This document shows positions 54,161 through 62,923 of a stretch of 64,000 bases of DNA, in pieces; the stretch's first letter is position 1; every line of letters starts with the position of its first letter. Where the stretch lies: positions 310,001 to 374,000 of the forward strand of contig NZ_CP060490.1 in assembly GCF_014334055.1 (NCBI RefSeq), read 5' to 3'. Both the position numbers and the translations under genes were made by a program. Source of the DNA: Oscillibacter hominis. Lineage in GTDB: Bacteria > Bacillota > Clostridia > Oscillospirales > Oscillospiraceae. The notes beneath the pieces were generated by a model that was given only the letters and a program-made list of their open reading frames with translations, ran no database searches and was not told where the DNA came from.

Positions 54161-54991
54161 TTATACGGCAATGGGGATTTTCTCTTCAAAGGGAGACGGC
54201 GTATAGCCCTCCAGGGAAAAGCTGTCCCGGGTGAAGGCGTAAAAGTCCGTGACGGACGGGTCTATATGAAATAGAGGCGCGGGGGCGGGGGATGCGTCCA
54301 GCATGCGCTGGATGATGGGCACATGGCGGTCGTAGATGTGGGCGTCGGCGATGACGTGGACCAGTTCGCCTGCCTCCAGGCCGGAGACCTGGGCCATCAT
54401 ATGCATCAGCACCGCGTACTGCACAACGTTCCAGTTGTTGGCGGCCAGCATGTCCTGGGAGCGCTGGTTCAAAATGCCGTTGAGCGTGCGTCCGGAGACG
54501 TTGAAGGTCATGGAGTAGGCGCAGGGGTAGAGGTTCATCTCGTGGAGGTCGGCAAAGGTGTAGAGGTTGGTCATGATCCGGCGGGAGGCTGGATTGTGCC
54601 TGAGGTCGTAGAGCACCCGGTCCACCTGGTCAAATTCGCCCTCCGGGTAGCGGTGGCGGACGCCGAGCTGATAGCCGTAAGCCTTGCCGATGGAGCCGTT
54701 CTCGTCGGCCCAGGCGTCCCAGATGTGGGCGTTCAGGTCATGGATGTTGTTGGACTTTTTTTGCCAAATCCACAAAAGTTCGTCCACAGCGGTTTTCCAG
54801 TAGGTCCTGCGCAGCGTGAGGATGGGGAACTCCCGGCTCAGGTCATAGCGGTTGACGATGCCAAACTTCTTGATGGTGTGGGCTGGCGTTCCGTCCTCCC
54901 ACTTGGGACGCACCTGCTGGTCCGTGTCCCAGACACCGCTTTGCAAAATCTCCCGGCAGTTGGCCAGAAATACCTGGTCGGCATGGCTCAT
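54161..54991 (-). CDS. thyA: Thymidylate synthase
   Basis: 276 residues. It converts dUMP and methylene-THF to dTMP and dihydrofolate. The catalytic Cys157 is in LYPCAYSMTF, RRIMTNLYTFADLHEM holds phosphate-binding Arg residues, and HVIADAHIYDRHV the dUMP contacts. The normally conserved GxPFN segment reads ANNWNV. AAGGAG precedes the ATG. First gene of thyA-folA. Confidence 0.95.
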   Translation of the reverse strand: MSHADQVFLANCREILQSGVWDTDQQVRPKWEDGTPAHTIKKFGIVNRYDLSREFPILTLRRTYWKTAVDELLWIWQKKSNNIHDLNAHIWDAWADENGSIGKAYGYQLGVRHRYPEGEFDQVDRVLYDLRHNPASRRIMTNLYTFADLHEMNLYPCAYSMTFNVSGRTLNGILNQRSQDMLAANNWNVVQYAVLMHMMAQVSGLEAGELVHVIADAHIYDRHVPIIQRMLDASPAPAPLFHIDPSVTDFYAFTRDSFSLEGYTPSPFEEKIPIAV

Positions 54992-55026
54992 GCACTCACG
55001 CTCCTTGTCGAATTTCTTCCCTGCTC

Positions 55027-55055
55027 AGTATAGCAGATGCGCACCCGCAATACAA
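55027..55055 (-). promoter_or_regulatory. thyA-folA promoter
   Basis: On the minus strand TTGTAT (55050-55055), 17-bp spacer, TATACT (55027-55032). Confidence 0.7.
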
Positions 55056-55125
55056 TCCATGAATCCTGAACCCATTTTTACTAAATACCCCCCTGTATTT
55101 TTGTAAAAATTAGATAAAAGCCTGA

Positions 55126-55154
55126 TTGTAATCCTGCAAAGAGTGCGATATGAT
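55126..55154 (+). promoter_or_regulatory. Promoter of the AraC-MATE unit
   Basis: TTGTAA (55126-55131), 17-bp spacer, TATGAT (55149-55154). Confidence 0.65.
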
Positions 55155-55207
55155 GAATGGGAAAGCATCCGCCCGCGGCAAAGGGGCGGACGAGGGGAGG
55201 GGCAGCG

Positions 55208-56056
55208 ATGCTGGACCGCAGCGAGGTGGGAAAGCGGGGCTATCTCAATGAGAACTTCCGGCTGTTCCACCTGAAGGACAGCCGGGCGGAAAAGCTGGAT
55301 TACCACTACCATGAGTTCGACAAGATCATTTTGCTGCTTGGAGGCAAGGTGACTTATGTGGTGGAGGGCGTCACCTATTTCCTCAAGCCCTGGGATGTTT
55401 TGCTGGTGCAGCACAACCTGATCCACGTGCCCATCATCGACCCCAATGAGCCCTATGAGCGCATTGTGATCTGGCTCAACGCCGGTTACCTGGCCCAGCA
55501 CAGCTATGGCGGGGAGGACCTGTCCGCCTGCTTTGACCTGACCCGGGAGCGGGGGTTTCACCTGCTGCGGGAGGGGAAGGAGCGGAGGCTGGAGTATATG
55601 CGCCTGGTGACTGAGTTAGAGGGCGCGCTGCGGGACCGGGAGTTCGGCCATGAGCTGCTGGCCAGCACCTACTTTCTCCAGCTGCTGGTTGCCATCAACC
55701 GGGACGCGGGGAAGGACCGGACGGTGGAGGTGGCGGACAGCTACCGCCGGGACCCCAAAATGGGGGAAATCCTGCGCTATATTGCCGCCCATCTGGAGGA
55801 GGATTTGTCCGTGGATGCCATTGCCGGCCGGTTCTATATGAGCCGCTACTATCTGATGCACCGCTTTAAGGAGACCACGGGCTACACGCTCCACCAGTAT
55901 GTGAGCCAGAAGCGGCTGCTGCGGGCCGGGGAGATGATCCGCTCCGGCGTGCCGGTGATGAAGGCGGCGGAGCAGGCGGGGTTTCGGGACTATTCCACAT
56001 TCCTCCGGGCGTTTCAGGGCACATTCCACATGAGCCCCCGGGAATTCAACGGGTAA
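55208..56056 (+). CDS. AraC-family transcriptional regulator
   Basis: 283 residues. The N-terminal cupin sensing domain (YHYHEFDKIILLLGGKVTYVVEGVTYFLKPWDVLLV) is followed by the C-terminal double helix-turn-helix (DLSVDAIAGRFYMSRYYLMHRFKETTGYTLHQYV and AAEQAGFRDYSTFLRAFQGTFHMSPREF). GAGGGG precedes ATG 55208. Only 12 nt separate it from a MATE exporter, which it probably controls. Confidence 0.93.
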   Translation: MLDRSEVGKRGYLNENFRLFHLKDSRAEKLDYHYHEFDKIILLLGGKVTYVVEGVTYFLKPWDVLLVQHNLIHVPIIDPNEPYERIVIWLNAGYLAQHSYGGEDLSACFDLTRERGFHLLREGKERRLEYMRLVTELEGALRDREFGHELLASTYFLQLLVAINRDAGKDRTVEVADSYRRDPKMGEILRYIAAHLEEDLSVDAIAGRFYMSRYYLMHRFKETTGYTLHQYVSQKRLLRAGEMIRSGVPVMKAAEQAGFRDYSTFLRAFQGTFHMSPREFNG

Positions 56057-56068
56057 GGGAGAACAGCA

Positions 56069-57424
56069 ATGGAACAGACACTGCGTCAGGAGGACGCGTT
56101 TTTTACAAGGGCGGACCTGCGCCACCTGATTATCCCGCTGGTCATTGAGCAGCTGCTGGCCATCACCGTGGGCCTGGCGGACTCGCTGATGGTGGCCCGG
56201 GTGGGAGAGGCCGCCATTTCGGCCGTCTCTTTGGTGGATACGGTGAATGTGCTTTTGATCAACGCCTTTTCCGCCCTGGCCACCGGCGGTGCGGTGGTGG
56301 TGGGACAGTACATGGGCCGCAGGGAGCTGGATAAGGCCAGCCACTCCGGCGAGCAGCTGCTGCTCTTTATGCTGGAAATCTCCCTGTTGGTGACGGTTTT
56401 GATCTATGTGTGCAAGCAGTTCGTCCTTGGCGTGGTGTTCGGCCAGGTGGAGGCGGACGTGGCCGCCTACGCGGGCACCTACTATCTGATCGTGGAGGCC
56501 TCCATCCCCTTCCTGGCGCTCTATAACGCCGGTGCTGCCCTTTTCCGGGTGATGGGAAATTCCAACATCTCCATGCAGGTATCGCTGGTGATGAACGGCA
56601 TCAATGTGGCGGGCAACGCATTGCTGATCTTCGGGCTGCACCGGGGCGTGGAGGGCGTGGCTGTCCCTACGCTGGTGTCCCGGGTGGTGGCGGCCGGGAT
56701 GATCCTGATGCTGCTGCGCCGTCCGGGCTCCGCACTCCAGGTCAAGCGGATTCCCCGCAGCCATGACGGCGTGGTGATCCGCAATTTCCTTCACTTCGGC
56801 GTGCCCAACGGCGTGGAGAGCAGCATGTTCCAGTTGGGTAAGATTTTGCTGCTGTCCACCGTATCGGGCCTCGGCACCGCGTCCATCACCGCCAACTCCA
56901 TCGGAAATACCATCGGCGTTTTCCAGTGCATCGCCGGCAACGCCATGGGCCTTGCCATGGTGACGGTGGTCTCCCGCTGCGTGGGAGCGGGCAGCTACGA
57001 CCAGGCCCGGCTTTACACGAAGAGGCTGCTGAAGATGAACTATATCTACGGCCTCTTTTTAAACCTGGCCATTCTTGCGGCGCTGCCGCTGATCATTGAC
57101 ATCTACGGCGTATCGGCGGAGGCCTCGGCCTATGCCACCAACATCCTGATCTGGCACGGCGTGGTGGGTATTGCGATCTGGCCCCTGGCCTTCACGTTGC
57201 CCCAGGCCCTGCGGGCCGCGGGGGACACCCGCTTCACCATGATCACCTCTTCGCTGTCCATGTGGATTTTCCGTGTGGCCATCGGCGTGGTGATGGCCCG
57301 GAGCTGGGGCTTTGGCGTGCTTGGCATCTGGTACGCCATGTTCATCGACTGGGTGGTGCGCATGGCGGCCTTTGTGCTCCGGTTCCGGGGCCGCCGCTGG
57401 GAAGTGACCCGGCTGCGGGACTGA
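56069..57424 (+). CDS. MATE-family efflux transporter
   Basis: 451 residues, twelve predicted helices. IIPLVIEQLLAITVGLADSLMVARVGEAAISAVSL is the characteristic MATE N-terminal lobe; HFGVPNGVESSMFQLGKILLLSTVSGLG starts the second lobe. It exports drugs or metabolites with Na+ or H+; the substrate is not predictable. GGGAG is 8 nt before the ATG. Confidence 0.94.
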   Translation: MEQTLRQEDAFFTRADLRHLIIPLVIEQLLAITVGLADSLMVARVGEAAISAVSLVDTVNVLLINAFSALATGGAVVVGQYMGRRELDKASHSGEQLLLFMLEISLLVTVLIYVCKQFVLGVVFGQVEADVAAYAGTYYLIVEASIPFLALYNAGAALFRVMGNSNISMQVSLVMNGINVAGNALLIFGLHRGVEGVAVPTLVSRVVAAGMILMLLRRPGSALQVKRIPRSHDGVVIRNFLHFGVPNGVESSMFQLGKILLLSTVSGLGTASITANSIGNTIGVFQCIAGNAMGLAMVTVVSRCVGAGSYDQARLYTKRLLKMNYIYGLFLNLAILAALPLIIDIYGVSAEASAYATNILIWHGVVGIAIWPLAFTLPQALRAAGDTRFTMITSSLSMWIFRVAIGVVMARSWGFGVLGIWYAMFIDWVVRMAAFVLRFRGRRWEVTRLRD

Positions 57425-57468
57425 CCCGGACATGAGAGAAGAAGGTTTTGTTTGATTCCATGGCGGCA

Positions 57469-57502
57469 AAAAGAGGGCGGAGCCGGCGCTCCGCCCTCTT
57501 TT
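57469..57502. terminator. Bidirectional terminator between MATE and DUF362 genes
   Basis: AAAAGAGGGCGGAGC, CGGC loop, GCTCCGCCCTCTTTT. Confidence 0.95.
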
Positions 57503-57510
57503 CATGAGAT

Positions 57511-58632
57511 TCAGATTTTGATAAGTTCGTACTGCCGGGTGCCGAGCCCCAGGGCTTCGCCGTGGTTCAGGGCGGTCTCCCAGTTGGTGTCCGGGTGCAT
57601 ATAGTGGAAGTGGTCGTGGCCGCACTCGTGGAAGTTTTCCCCGTCCAGGGCGGAGCCGGGCAGCGGAGGCTGGGCATTGACCGCGTCAGCGCAGGCCTGG
57701 TCCAGTGCGATGGGGTCAAAGGAAGCGAACATGCCCACGTCCTGCACGATGGGGGCGTCGTTGAGCCAGTAGCAGTCGCACAGCGGGGACACGTCGATCA
57801 CCAGGGAGATGTGGAAGCAGGGACGGCCGTCCACCACCGCCTTGGTGTACTCGGCGATCTTGCAGTTGAGGATGTCGTTGGACTCGTCGTTGGAGGCGTA
57901 GACCGCGTCCATGGGGCAGTGGGTCAGGCAGCGGCCGCAGCCCACGCATTTGCCTTGGTCGATGGAGGCCTTGCCGTCCGGCCCCACCACGGCCGCGTCG
58001 TGGGCGCAGATTTCCTGGCAGGTGCCACAGCCCACGCACTTGTCGCTGTCCACAGAGGGCTTTCCGGCGTTATGCTGTTCCATCTTGCCGGCCCGGGAAC
58101 CGCTGCCCATGCCGATATTTTTCAGCACACCGCCAAAGCCGGTGTTTTCATGGCCCTTGAAGTGGGTGAGGGAGATGAGGATGTCGGCGTCCATAATGGC
58201 GCGGCCGATTTTGGCTTCCTTCACGTATTCGCCGCCCTCCACCGGCACATATGCCTCGTCATTCCCCTTGAGGCCGTCGGCGATGATGCAGTGGCAGCCG
58301 GTGGAGAGGGGCGAGAAGCCGTTGAGGTAGGCGGAGTCCAGATGGTCCAGCGCGTTTTTCCGGCCGCCCACATAGAGGGTGTTGCAGTCGGTGAGAAAGG
58401 GCTTTCCGCCCTGGTCCCGGACAAAGTCCGCCACCGTCTTGGCCCAGTTGGGCCGGAGGAACGCCAGGTTGCCGGGCTCGCCGAAATGGAGCTTGATGGC
58501 CACATATTTGCCCTCAAAGTCTATATCGCCGCAGCCGGCGGCCTTCATCAGGCGGTACAGCTTTTGCTGGAGATTTTCGTGGAAGTCCGCGGCCCGGAAA
58601 TCCGCAAAATATACTTTTGCCTTTTCTGCCAT
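57511..58632 (-). CDS. DUF362 protein with two [4Fe-4S] ferredoxin motifs
   Basis: 373 residues. The DUF362 domain is in two parts (VAIKLHFGEPGN, DADILISLTHFKGHENTGFGGVLKNIGMG and FASFDPIALDQACADAVN), with a bacterial-type ferredoxin insert at about 193-245: CVGCGTCQEICAHDAAV and CVGCGRCLTHCPMDAV. It is common in anaerobes, with an electron-transfer or metal-linked role unproven. AAAGGAG lies 8 nt before ATG 58632; an upstream start is in frame but unsupported. Downstream of an unknown gene in the same unit. Confidence 0.9.
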   Translation of the reverse strand: MAEKAKVYFADFRAADFHENLQQKLYRLMKAAGCGDIDFEGKYVAIKLHFGEPGNLAFLRPNWAKTVADFVRDQGGKPFLTDCNTLYVGGRKNALDHLDSAYLNGFSPLSTGCHCIIADGLKGNDEAYVPVEGGEYVKEAKIGRAIMDADILISLTHFKGHENTGFGGVLKNIGMGSGSRAGKMEQHNAGKPSVDSDKCVGCGTCQEICAHDAAVVGPDGKASIDQGKCVGCGRCLTHCPMDAVYASNDESNDILNCKIAEYTKAVVDGRPCFHISLVIDVSPLCDCYWLNDAPIVQDVGMFASFDPIALDQACADAVNAQPPLPGSALDGENFHECGHDHFHYMHPDTNWETALNHGEALGLGTRQYELIKI

Positions 58633-58661
58633 ATTCGATTTCTCCTTTGTATGTAATGATT

Positions 58662-59069
58662 TCACATATCCACGGAGATGTGATCCGTTCCGTTTTCCTC
58701 AAACTCGCCCAGATATTCGTCCATTCGCTCCACCAGCTCACTGTAGTTTTCACGGGTGAGAGGCTGGCCGTCCATATCCCGCAGCGCCAGTTCCTCCGCC
58801 AGAATCTCGTAAAACGTGTTGTCCTCGTAGTTGGCGATGGCTTCGTGGATACCGCCCTCGGCAAAGGCTTTGGAGGGGATGATCTCCCCATCGTAGAGCT
58901 CGATGAGCTTTGACATCCTGTGCTCTGCACAATAGGAGAAAATCAGGCTCTCCACCGCGTCGTATTCCCGGATGCGGTCGTTTTCCCGGGTGGAGTTCAT
59001 GACCCAGTTGCCGATGTAGACCAAATCCAGCAGATAGCGGTACTGCTTTTCGGTCAGCTTGATTTCCAT
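58662..59069 (-). CDS. Conserved-looking small protein of unknown function
   Basis: 135 residues, acidic, predicted mostly helical: LTEKQYRYLLDLVYIGNWVMNS, EYDAVESLIFSYCAEHRMSKLIELYD, FAEGGIHEAIANYEDNTFYEILAEELALRDM. No signal peptide, metal site or membrane part. I do not recognise the family. GAGGAGG precedes the ATG. It lies 29 nt upstream of the DUF362 gene, so probably one transcript. Confidence 0.75.
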   Translation of the reverse strand: MEIKLTEKQYRYLLDLVYIGNWVMNSTRENDRIREYDAVESLIFSYCAEHRMSKLIELYDGEIIPSKAFAEGGIHEAIANYEDNTFYEILAEELALRDMDGQPLTRENYSELVERMDEYLGEFEENGTDHISVDM

Positions 59070-59111
59070 TGGGACACCTCCTCATTGAACCAGTCGTTGG
59101 ATGATTACATG

Positions 59112-59120
59112 ATTATAGCA
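59112..59120 (-). promoter_or_regulatory. Extended -10 promoter of the unknown-DUF362 unit
   Basis: On the minus strand TGC-TATAAT, an extended -10 (59112-59120), with no good -35 box. Confidence 0.5.
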
Positions 59121-59174
59121 AAGTTCCATGGAAAATGCCATATAAAAAAGTGGGCAAAAAGCCTAAAATCTGAC

Positions 59175-59203
59175 TTGCCGGGGATAAAGCTACATAGTAT
59201 AAT
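59175..59203 (+). promoter_or_regulatory. murI operon promoter
   Basis: TTGCCG (59175-59180), 17-bp spacer, TATAAT (59198-59203). The leader to murI is about 125 nt. Confidence 0.75.
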
Positions 59204-59335
59204 ATAGAACTTAAGGTACAAAAGAAACAGCAGGGCTTTCGGAGGCTGCGAATGCAGGTTATCCGGAGGCCGGCTGGCCAGAACGCGTTGCGCGGCCATG
59301 CCGCGATCTCTATATTTCCGGCATTGGAGGGACTT

Positions 59336-60148
59336 ATGGATAACCGACCCATCGGCGTATTTGATTCCGGCCTGGGCGGGCTGAGCGCGGTCCGTTCCCT
59401 GCGGCGGATCCTGCCCGGCGAACAGCTCATTTACTTTGGAGACACCTCCCGCGTCCCCTACGGCGGGCGGTCCCGGGAGACCATATTAAAGTACGCGCGG
59501 CAGGATGTTCGCTTTTTGCGCAGCTTTGATTTGAAAGCCATCCTGATCGCCTGCGGCACCGTCAGCACCACGTCGCTTGAGATGCTGCGTGAGGAAAATG
59601 ACCTCCCGATGGTTGGCGTGGTGGAGCCCACCTGCCGCCGGGCGGTCGAGGTGACCAGGCGCGGGCGTGTGGGCCTGATTGCCACCCACGCCTCCGTGCG
59701 CAGCGGAGTCTACGAAACCACTATTGGGGCTCTGGACAAAAAGGTGGAGGTGGTGGCCAGGGCCTGTCCGCTTTTTGTGCCGCTGGTGGAAAACGGCCGT
59801 TTCCGCCCGGGCGACGTGGTCATCGACACGGTGGCCAGGGAGTATCTGGAACCCATGCGTGAGAGCGGGATCGATACGCTGATCCTGGGCTGCACCCACT
59901 ATCCGCTGCTGAGCGATGTGATCCGCGGCGTGATGGGGGATGGGGTGGAGCTGATCTCCGCCGGCGAGGAGTCCGCCTTTGAACTCAAGCGCACCCTGAA
60001 GGCCCGGGGCCTGCTGAGAGACTGTCAGCAGGGAGAGGCAACCTATTACGTCAGCGACCGGGTGGACGACTTTGAACAGATCGCCTCCTGGTTTTTACAG
60101 GAGGATCTGCACCATGAAGCCAACCGAATTGACATCGACCGGTACTGA
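59336..60148 (+). CDS. murI: Glutamate racemase
   Basis: 270 residues. It makes D-glutamate for peptidoglycan. GVFDSGLGGLSAV and YFGDTSRVPYGGRS are typical; catalytic Cys residues are Cys73 (LIACGTVSTT) and Cys186 (LGCTHYPLL). The residue after Cys73, usually Asn (ACNTAS), is Gly here. GGAGGG precedes ATG 59336. It overlaps the next gene by 35 nt. Confidence 0.93.
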   Translation: MDNRPIGVFDSGLGGLSAVRSLRRILPGEQLIYFGDTSRVPYGGRSRETILKYARQDVRFLRSFDLKAILIACGTVSTTSLEMLREENDLPMVGVVEPTCRRAVEVTRRGRVGLIATHASVRSGVYETTIGALDKKVEVVARACPLFVPLVENGRFRPGDVVIDTVAREYLEPMRESGIDTLILGCTHYPLLSDVIRGVMGDGVELISAGEESAFELKRTLKARGLLRDCQQGEATYYVSDRVDDFEQIASWFLQEDLHHEANRIDIDRY

Positions 60149-60560
60149 GGTACTCATCACCGTCCGGGGTGAGCAGTATTTTGAAGAGGCGGACCCGGAC
60201 GCCACAGAGCTGATGACGGAGGGCGTGCTGTTCCCAACGGAGGAGGGACTGGTGCTCCGTTATGAGGAAAGCGAGCTTACCGGCATGACCGGGACCACCA
60301 CCACCTTTGAGATCAAGGGCAGGCAAGTGATCCTGACCCGGTCCGGGAGCGTCAACTCCCAAATGGTCTTTGAGCAGGGCGTCCAGCACACCTCCCTCTA
60401 TGAGACGCTCTACGGCGAGCTCACCGTGGACATCAGCACCAGTTTGTTGGAAAACCGCATGAGCGAGCGGGGAGGGACGCTGGAAATCCGCTACTCCATT
60501 GCCATTGAGCACTCCGTCACCGGACGCAACTGCTTTTATATCACCGTGAAGGAAAAATAA
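60114..60560 (+). CDS. DUF1934 (YwiB-like) protein
   Basis: 148 residues, a small beta-barrel-type protein: VLITVRGEQYFEEADPDATELMTEGVLFPTEEGLVLRYEESELTGMTGTTTTFEI and SVNSQMVFEQGVQHTSLYETLYGELTVDIST are family-typical. Function is unknown. ATG 60114 lies inside the end of murI; GGAGG about 9 nt upstream supports it. YwiB lies next to argS in B. subtilis as well, so the neighbourhood is conserved. Confidence 0.88.
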   Translation: MKPTELTSTGTEVLITVRGEQYFEEADPDATELMTEGVLFPTEEGLVLRYEESELTGMTGTTTTFEIKGRQVILTRSGSVNSQMVFEQGVQHTSLYETLYGELTVDISTSLLENRMSERGGTLEIRYSIAIEHSVTGRNCFYITVKEK

Positions 60561-60602
60561 CCGGTCCCGCAGGGACGAAAATTCACAAATGAGGTGCAAC
60601 CA

Positions 60603-62348
60603 ATGATTCATATGATTCAAAATGCGAAAGACCAGATCGCCCAGCTGACCATGGCGGCCTACCGCAGCGCGGTGGAGGACGGGACGCTGCCTGAAGCTGA
60701 GGTGAAGGAGGCCCCGGTGGAAATCCCCAAGGACGCGGCCAACGGGGACTACACCACCACCTTTGCCCTGGCCGCGTCCAAGGCACTGCGGAAAAAGCCC
60801 CGGGACATCGCCCAGGCGCTGCTGGACCATATGGACCTGAGCGGCAGCTATTTCACCTCCGCGGAGATTGCTGGTCCTGGCTTTTTGAACTTCCGCGCCA
60901 GTGAGAACTGGTACCGGGATGTCCTGAAGGCGGTGGAGAGCGAGGGGGAGGATTACGGCTCCTCCCGCCAGCTTTCCGGCCAGAAGATCATGGTGGAGTT
61001 CGTGTCCGCCAACCCCACCGGCCCCATGCACATGGGCAACGCCCGGGGCGGCGTGTTGGGCGACACGCTGGCCGCCGTGCTTGCCAAGTGCGGCGCGGAC
61101 GTGACCCGGGAGTTCTATGTCAACGATGCCGGCCACCAGATCGACAAGTTCGCCCAGTCCCTGGAGGCCCGCTATCTCCAGCTCATCCAGGGGGAGGAGA
61201 ACGTGCCCTTCCCCGAGGACGGGTACCAGGGTGCGGACATCCGGGAGCTTGCCCAGCTGTACTATGACCAGAACGGGGACAAGCTCCTCCGCGCGGATGT
61301 GGAGGAGCGGCGCAACACCCTGGCCCAGTTCGGCCTCAGCGTCAACCTGCCCAAGATGAAATCCGACCTGGAGCGCTACAAAATCCACTACGACAACTGG
61401 TTTTATGAGTCCTCCCTCCACGACAGCGGCTATGTGGCTGAGACGGCGGAGCAGCTCAGCGCCGCCGGCTGGACCTATGAAAAAGAGGGCGCGCTGTGGC
61501 TGAAGACTGCCGACATCATGCGTGAAAACCTCCGCAAGGCGGGTAAAAGCGAGGCGGAGATTGAAAAGCTGGACTTGAAGGATGACGTGCTGCGCCGGGC
61601 CAACGGCTTCTACACCTACTTTGCCGCCGACATCGCCTATCACCGCAACAAGTTTGCCGTCCGGGGCTTTGACCGGGTCATCAACGTCTGGGGCGCCGAC
61701 CACCACGGCCATGTGGCCCGGCTGAAGGGGGCACTGGACGCCCTGGGCCTGGACGGGACGGAAAAACTGGACATCGTGCTGATGCAGCTGGTGAAGCTTT
61801 TGCGGGACGGCGAGGTGGTGCGCATGTCAAAGCGGACCGGAAAGGCCATCTCCCTCAGCGACCTGCTGGACGAGATTCCGGTGGACGCGGCCCGCTGGTT
61901 CTTCAACTCCAAGCCCGACACCCAGATGGACTTTGACCTGGGCCTTGCCGTGCGGGAGGATTCGGAGAACCCCATCTACTACGTGGAGTACGCCCATGCC
62001 CGTATCTGCTCGCTGCTGCGGGCGCTGAAAGGGGAGGGAGAGGAAGTCCCCTCCATGGCGGATGTGGATATGGGCCTTTTGAGCGGTGAGACGGAGCGCG
62101 CGCTCATCAAGCAGCTCTCTGCCTACTGTGAGGAAATCCGCCTGGCGGCCCGGGACTACGACCCCTCCCACATCAACCGTTACCTGGTGGAGCTGGCCGG
62201 CTGCTTCCACCGGTTCTACACGGCCTGCCGCATCAAGGGCGAGGAGCCCCGGGTGCTTTCCGCCCGGCTGAAGCTGGCAGACCTGACCCGCAGCGTCCTG
62301 CGCAACGGGCTTGCGCTGATTGGTGTGGACGCGCCGGAGAAGATGTAA
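60603..62348 (+). CDS. argS: Arginyl-tRNA synthetase
   Basis: 581 residues, class I. The N-terminal ArgS-specific domain (about 1-110) is followed by the HIGH motif in ANPTGPMHMGNARGG (HMGN, His143) and NVWGADHHGHV. The KMSKS equivalent is VRMSKRTGKAIS. The C-terminal DALR anticodon domain starts near NPIYYVEYAHARICSLLR. GAGGTG is 6 nt before ATG 60603. Confidence 0.97.
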   Translation: MIHMIQNAKDQIAQLTMAAYRSAVEDGTLPEAEVKEAPVEIPKDAANGDYTTTFALAASKALRKKPRDIAQALLDHMDLSGSYFTSAEIAGPGFLNFRASENWYRDVLKAVESEGEDYGSSRQLSGQKIMVEFVSANPTGPMHMGNARGGVLGDTLAAVLAKCGADVTREFYVNDAGHQIDKFAQSLEARYLQLIQGEENVPFPEDGYQGADIRELAQLYYDQNGDKLLRADVEERRNTLAQFGLSVNLPKMKSDLERYKIHYDNWFYESSLHDSGYVAETAEQLSAAGWTYEKEGALWLKTADIMRENLRKAGKSEAEIEKLDLKDDVLRRANGFYTYFAADIAYHRNKFAVRGFDRVINVWGADHHGHVARLKGALDALGLDGTEKLDIVLMQLVKLLRDGEVVRMSKRTGKAISLSDLLDEIPVDAARWFFNSKPDTQMDFDLGLAVREDSENPIYYVEYAHARICSLLRALKGEGEEVPSMADVDMGLLSGETERALIKQLSAYCEEIRLAARDYDPSHINRYLVELAGCFHRFYTACRIKGEEPRVLSARLKLADLTRSVLRNGLALIGVDAPEKM

Positions 62349-62879
62349 ATGGACTTTATGGAGCAGCGCAAAAACCGGGGCGGGGAGGAACTGCTGGCCC
62401 TGCTTAAGCGGTTGAACATCCGGTATGAGCTCTATGAGCACGAAGCCTTCTTCACAGTGGAGGAGGCGGAGCAATTGGGCCTGGTGATGCCTGGGCTGAA
62501 TCTGAAGTGCCTTCTCATCAAGGATAAGAAGACGCTCCGGTTCTACCTGGTGGTTCTGGAGGACCACCGCCAGCTGGACAGCAGGCACTTTGCAAAAAGC
62601 ACCGGCTGGCGCCGGCCCACCTTTGCCGGCGCCGATGAGCTCTATGAGAAGTTGGGGCTGACGCCGGGCTCCGTAAGCCCGCTGGGCCTCGTCAACAACC
62701 GGGAGCACGACGTGGTCCTGGTGCTGGAACGCGCCGTCCTGGACGCGGACGGACAGGAACTGCTGAATTTCCACCCCTGCCGAAACACGGCCACCATGGG
62801 CATCCGAAAGTGCGACTTTCTGCGCCTTGTGGAGGAGCTGGGGAACCCGGTGGTGTGGGAGCAGGAGGAAACCCAGTAA
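62349..62879 (+). CDS. YbaK/ProX-family aminoacyl-tRNA editing protein
   Basis: 176 residues; the free-standing editing fold that deacylates mischarged tRNA (Ala- or Cys-tRNA(Pro)). Features: YELYEHEAFFTVEEAE, LNLKCLLIKDKKTLRFYLVVLEDHRQLD with the key Lys, GLTPGSVSPLGLVNN, and LNFHPCRNTATMGI at the end. This is the ProX/PrdX-like subtype. It starts immediately after the argS stop (one base apart), so it is coupled to a tRNA synthetase gene. Confidence 0.92.
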   Translation: MDFMEQRKNRGGEELLALLKRLNIRYELYEHEAFFTVEEAEQLGLVMPGLNLKCLLIKDKKTLRFYLVVLEDHRQLDSRHFAKSTGWRRPTFAGADELYEKLGLTPGSVSPLGLVNNREHDVVLVLERAVLDADGQELLNFHPCRNTATMGIRKCDFLRLVEELGNPVVWEQEETQ

Positions 62880-62882
62880 AAC

Positions 62883-62912
62883 GGCAGGGGATGGAGACAT
62901 CCCCTGCCTTAT
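62883..62912 (+). terminator. Hairpin between the editing-protein gene and azlC
   Basis: GGCAGGGGATG, GAGA loop, CATCCCCTGCC, then TTATT. A moderate terminator or attenuator. Confidence 0.7.
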
Positions 62913-62923
62913 TCGGAGGAACT

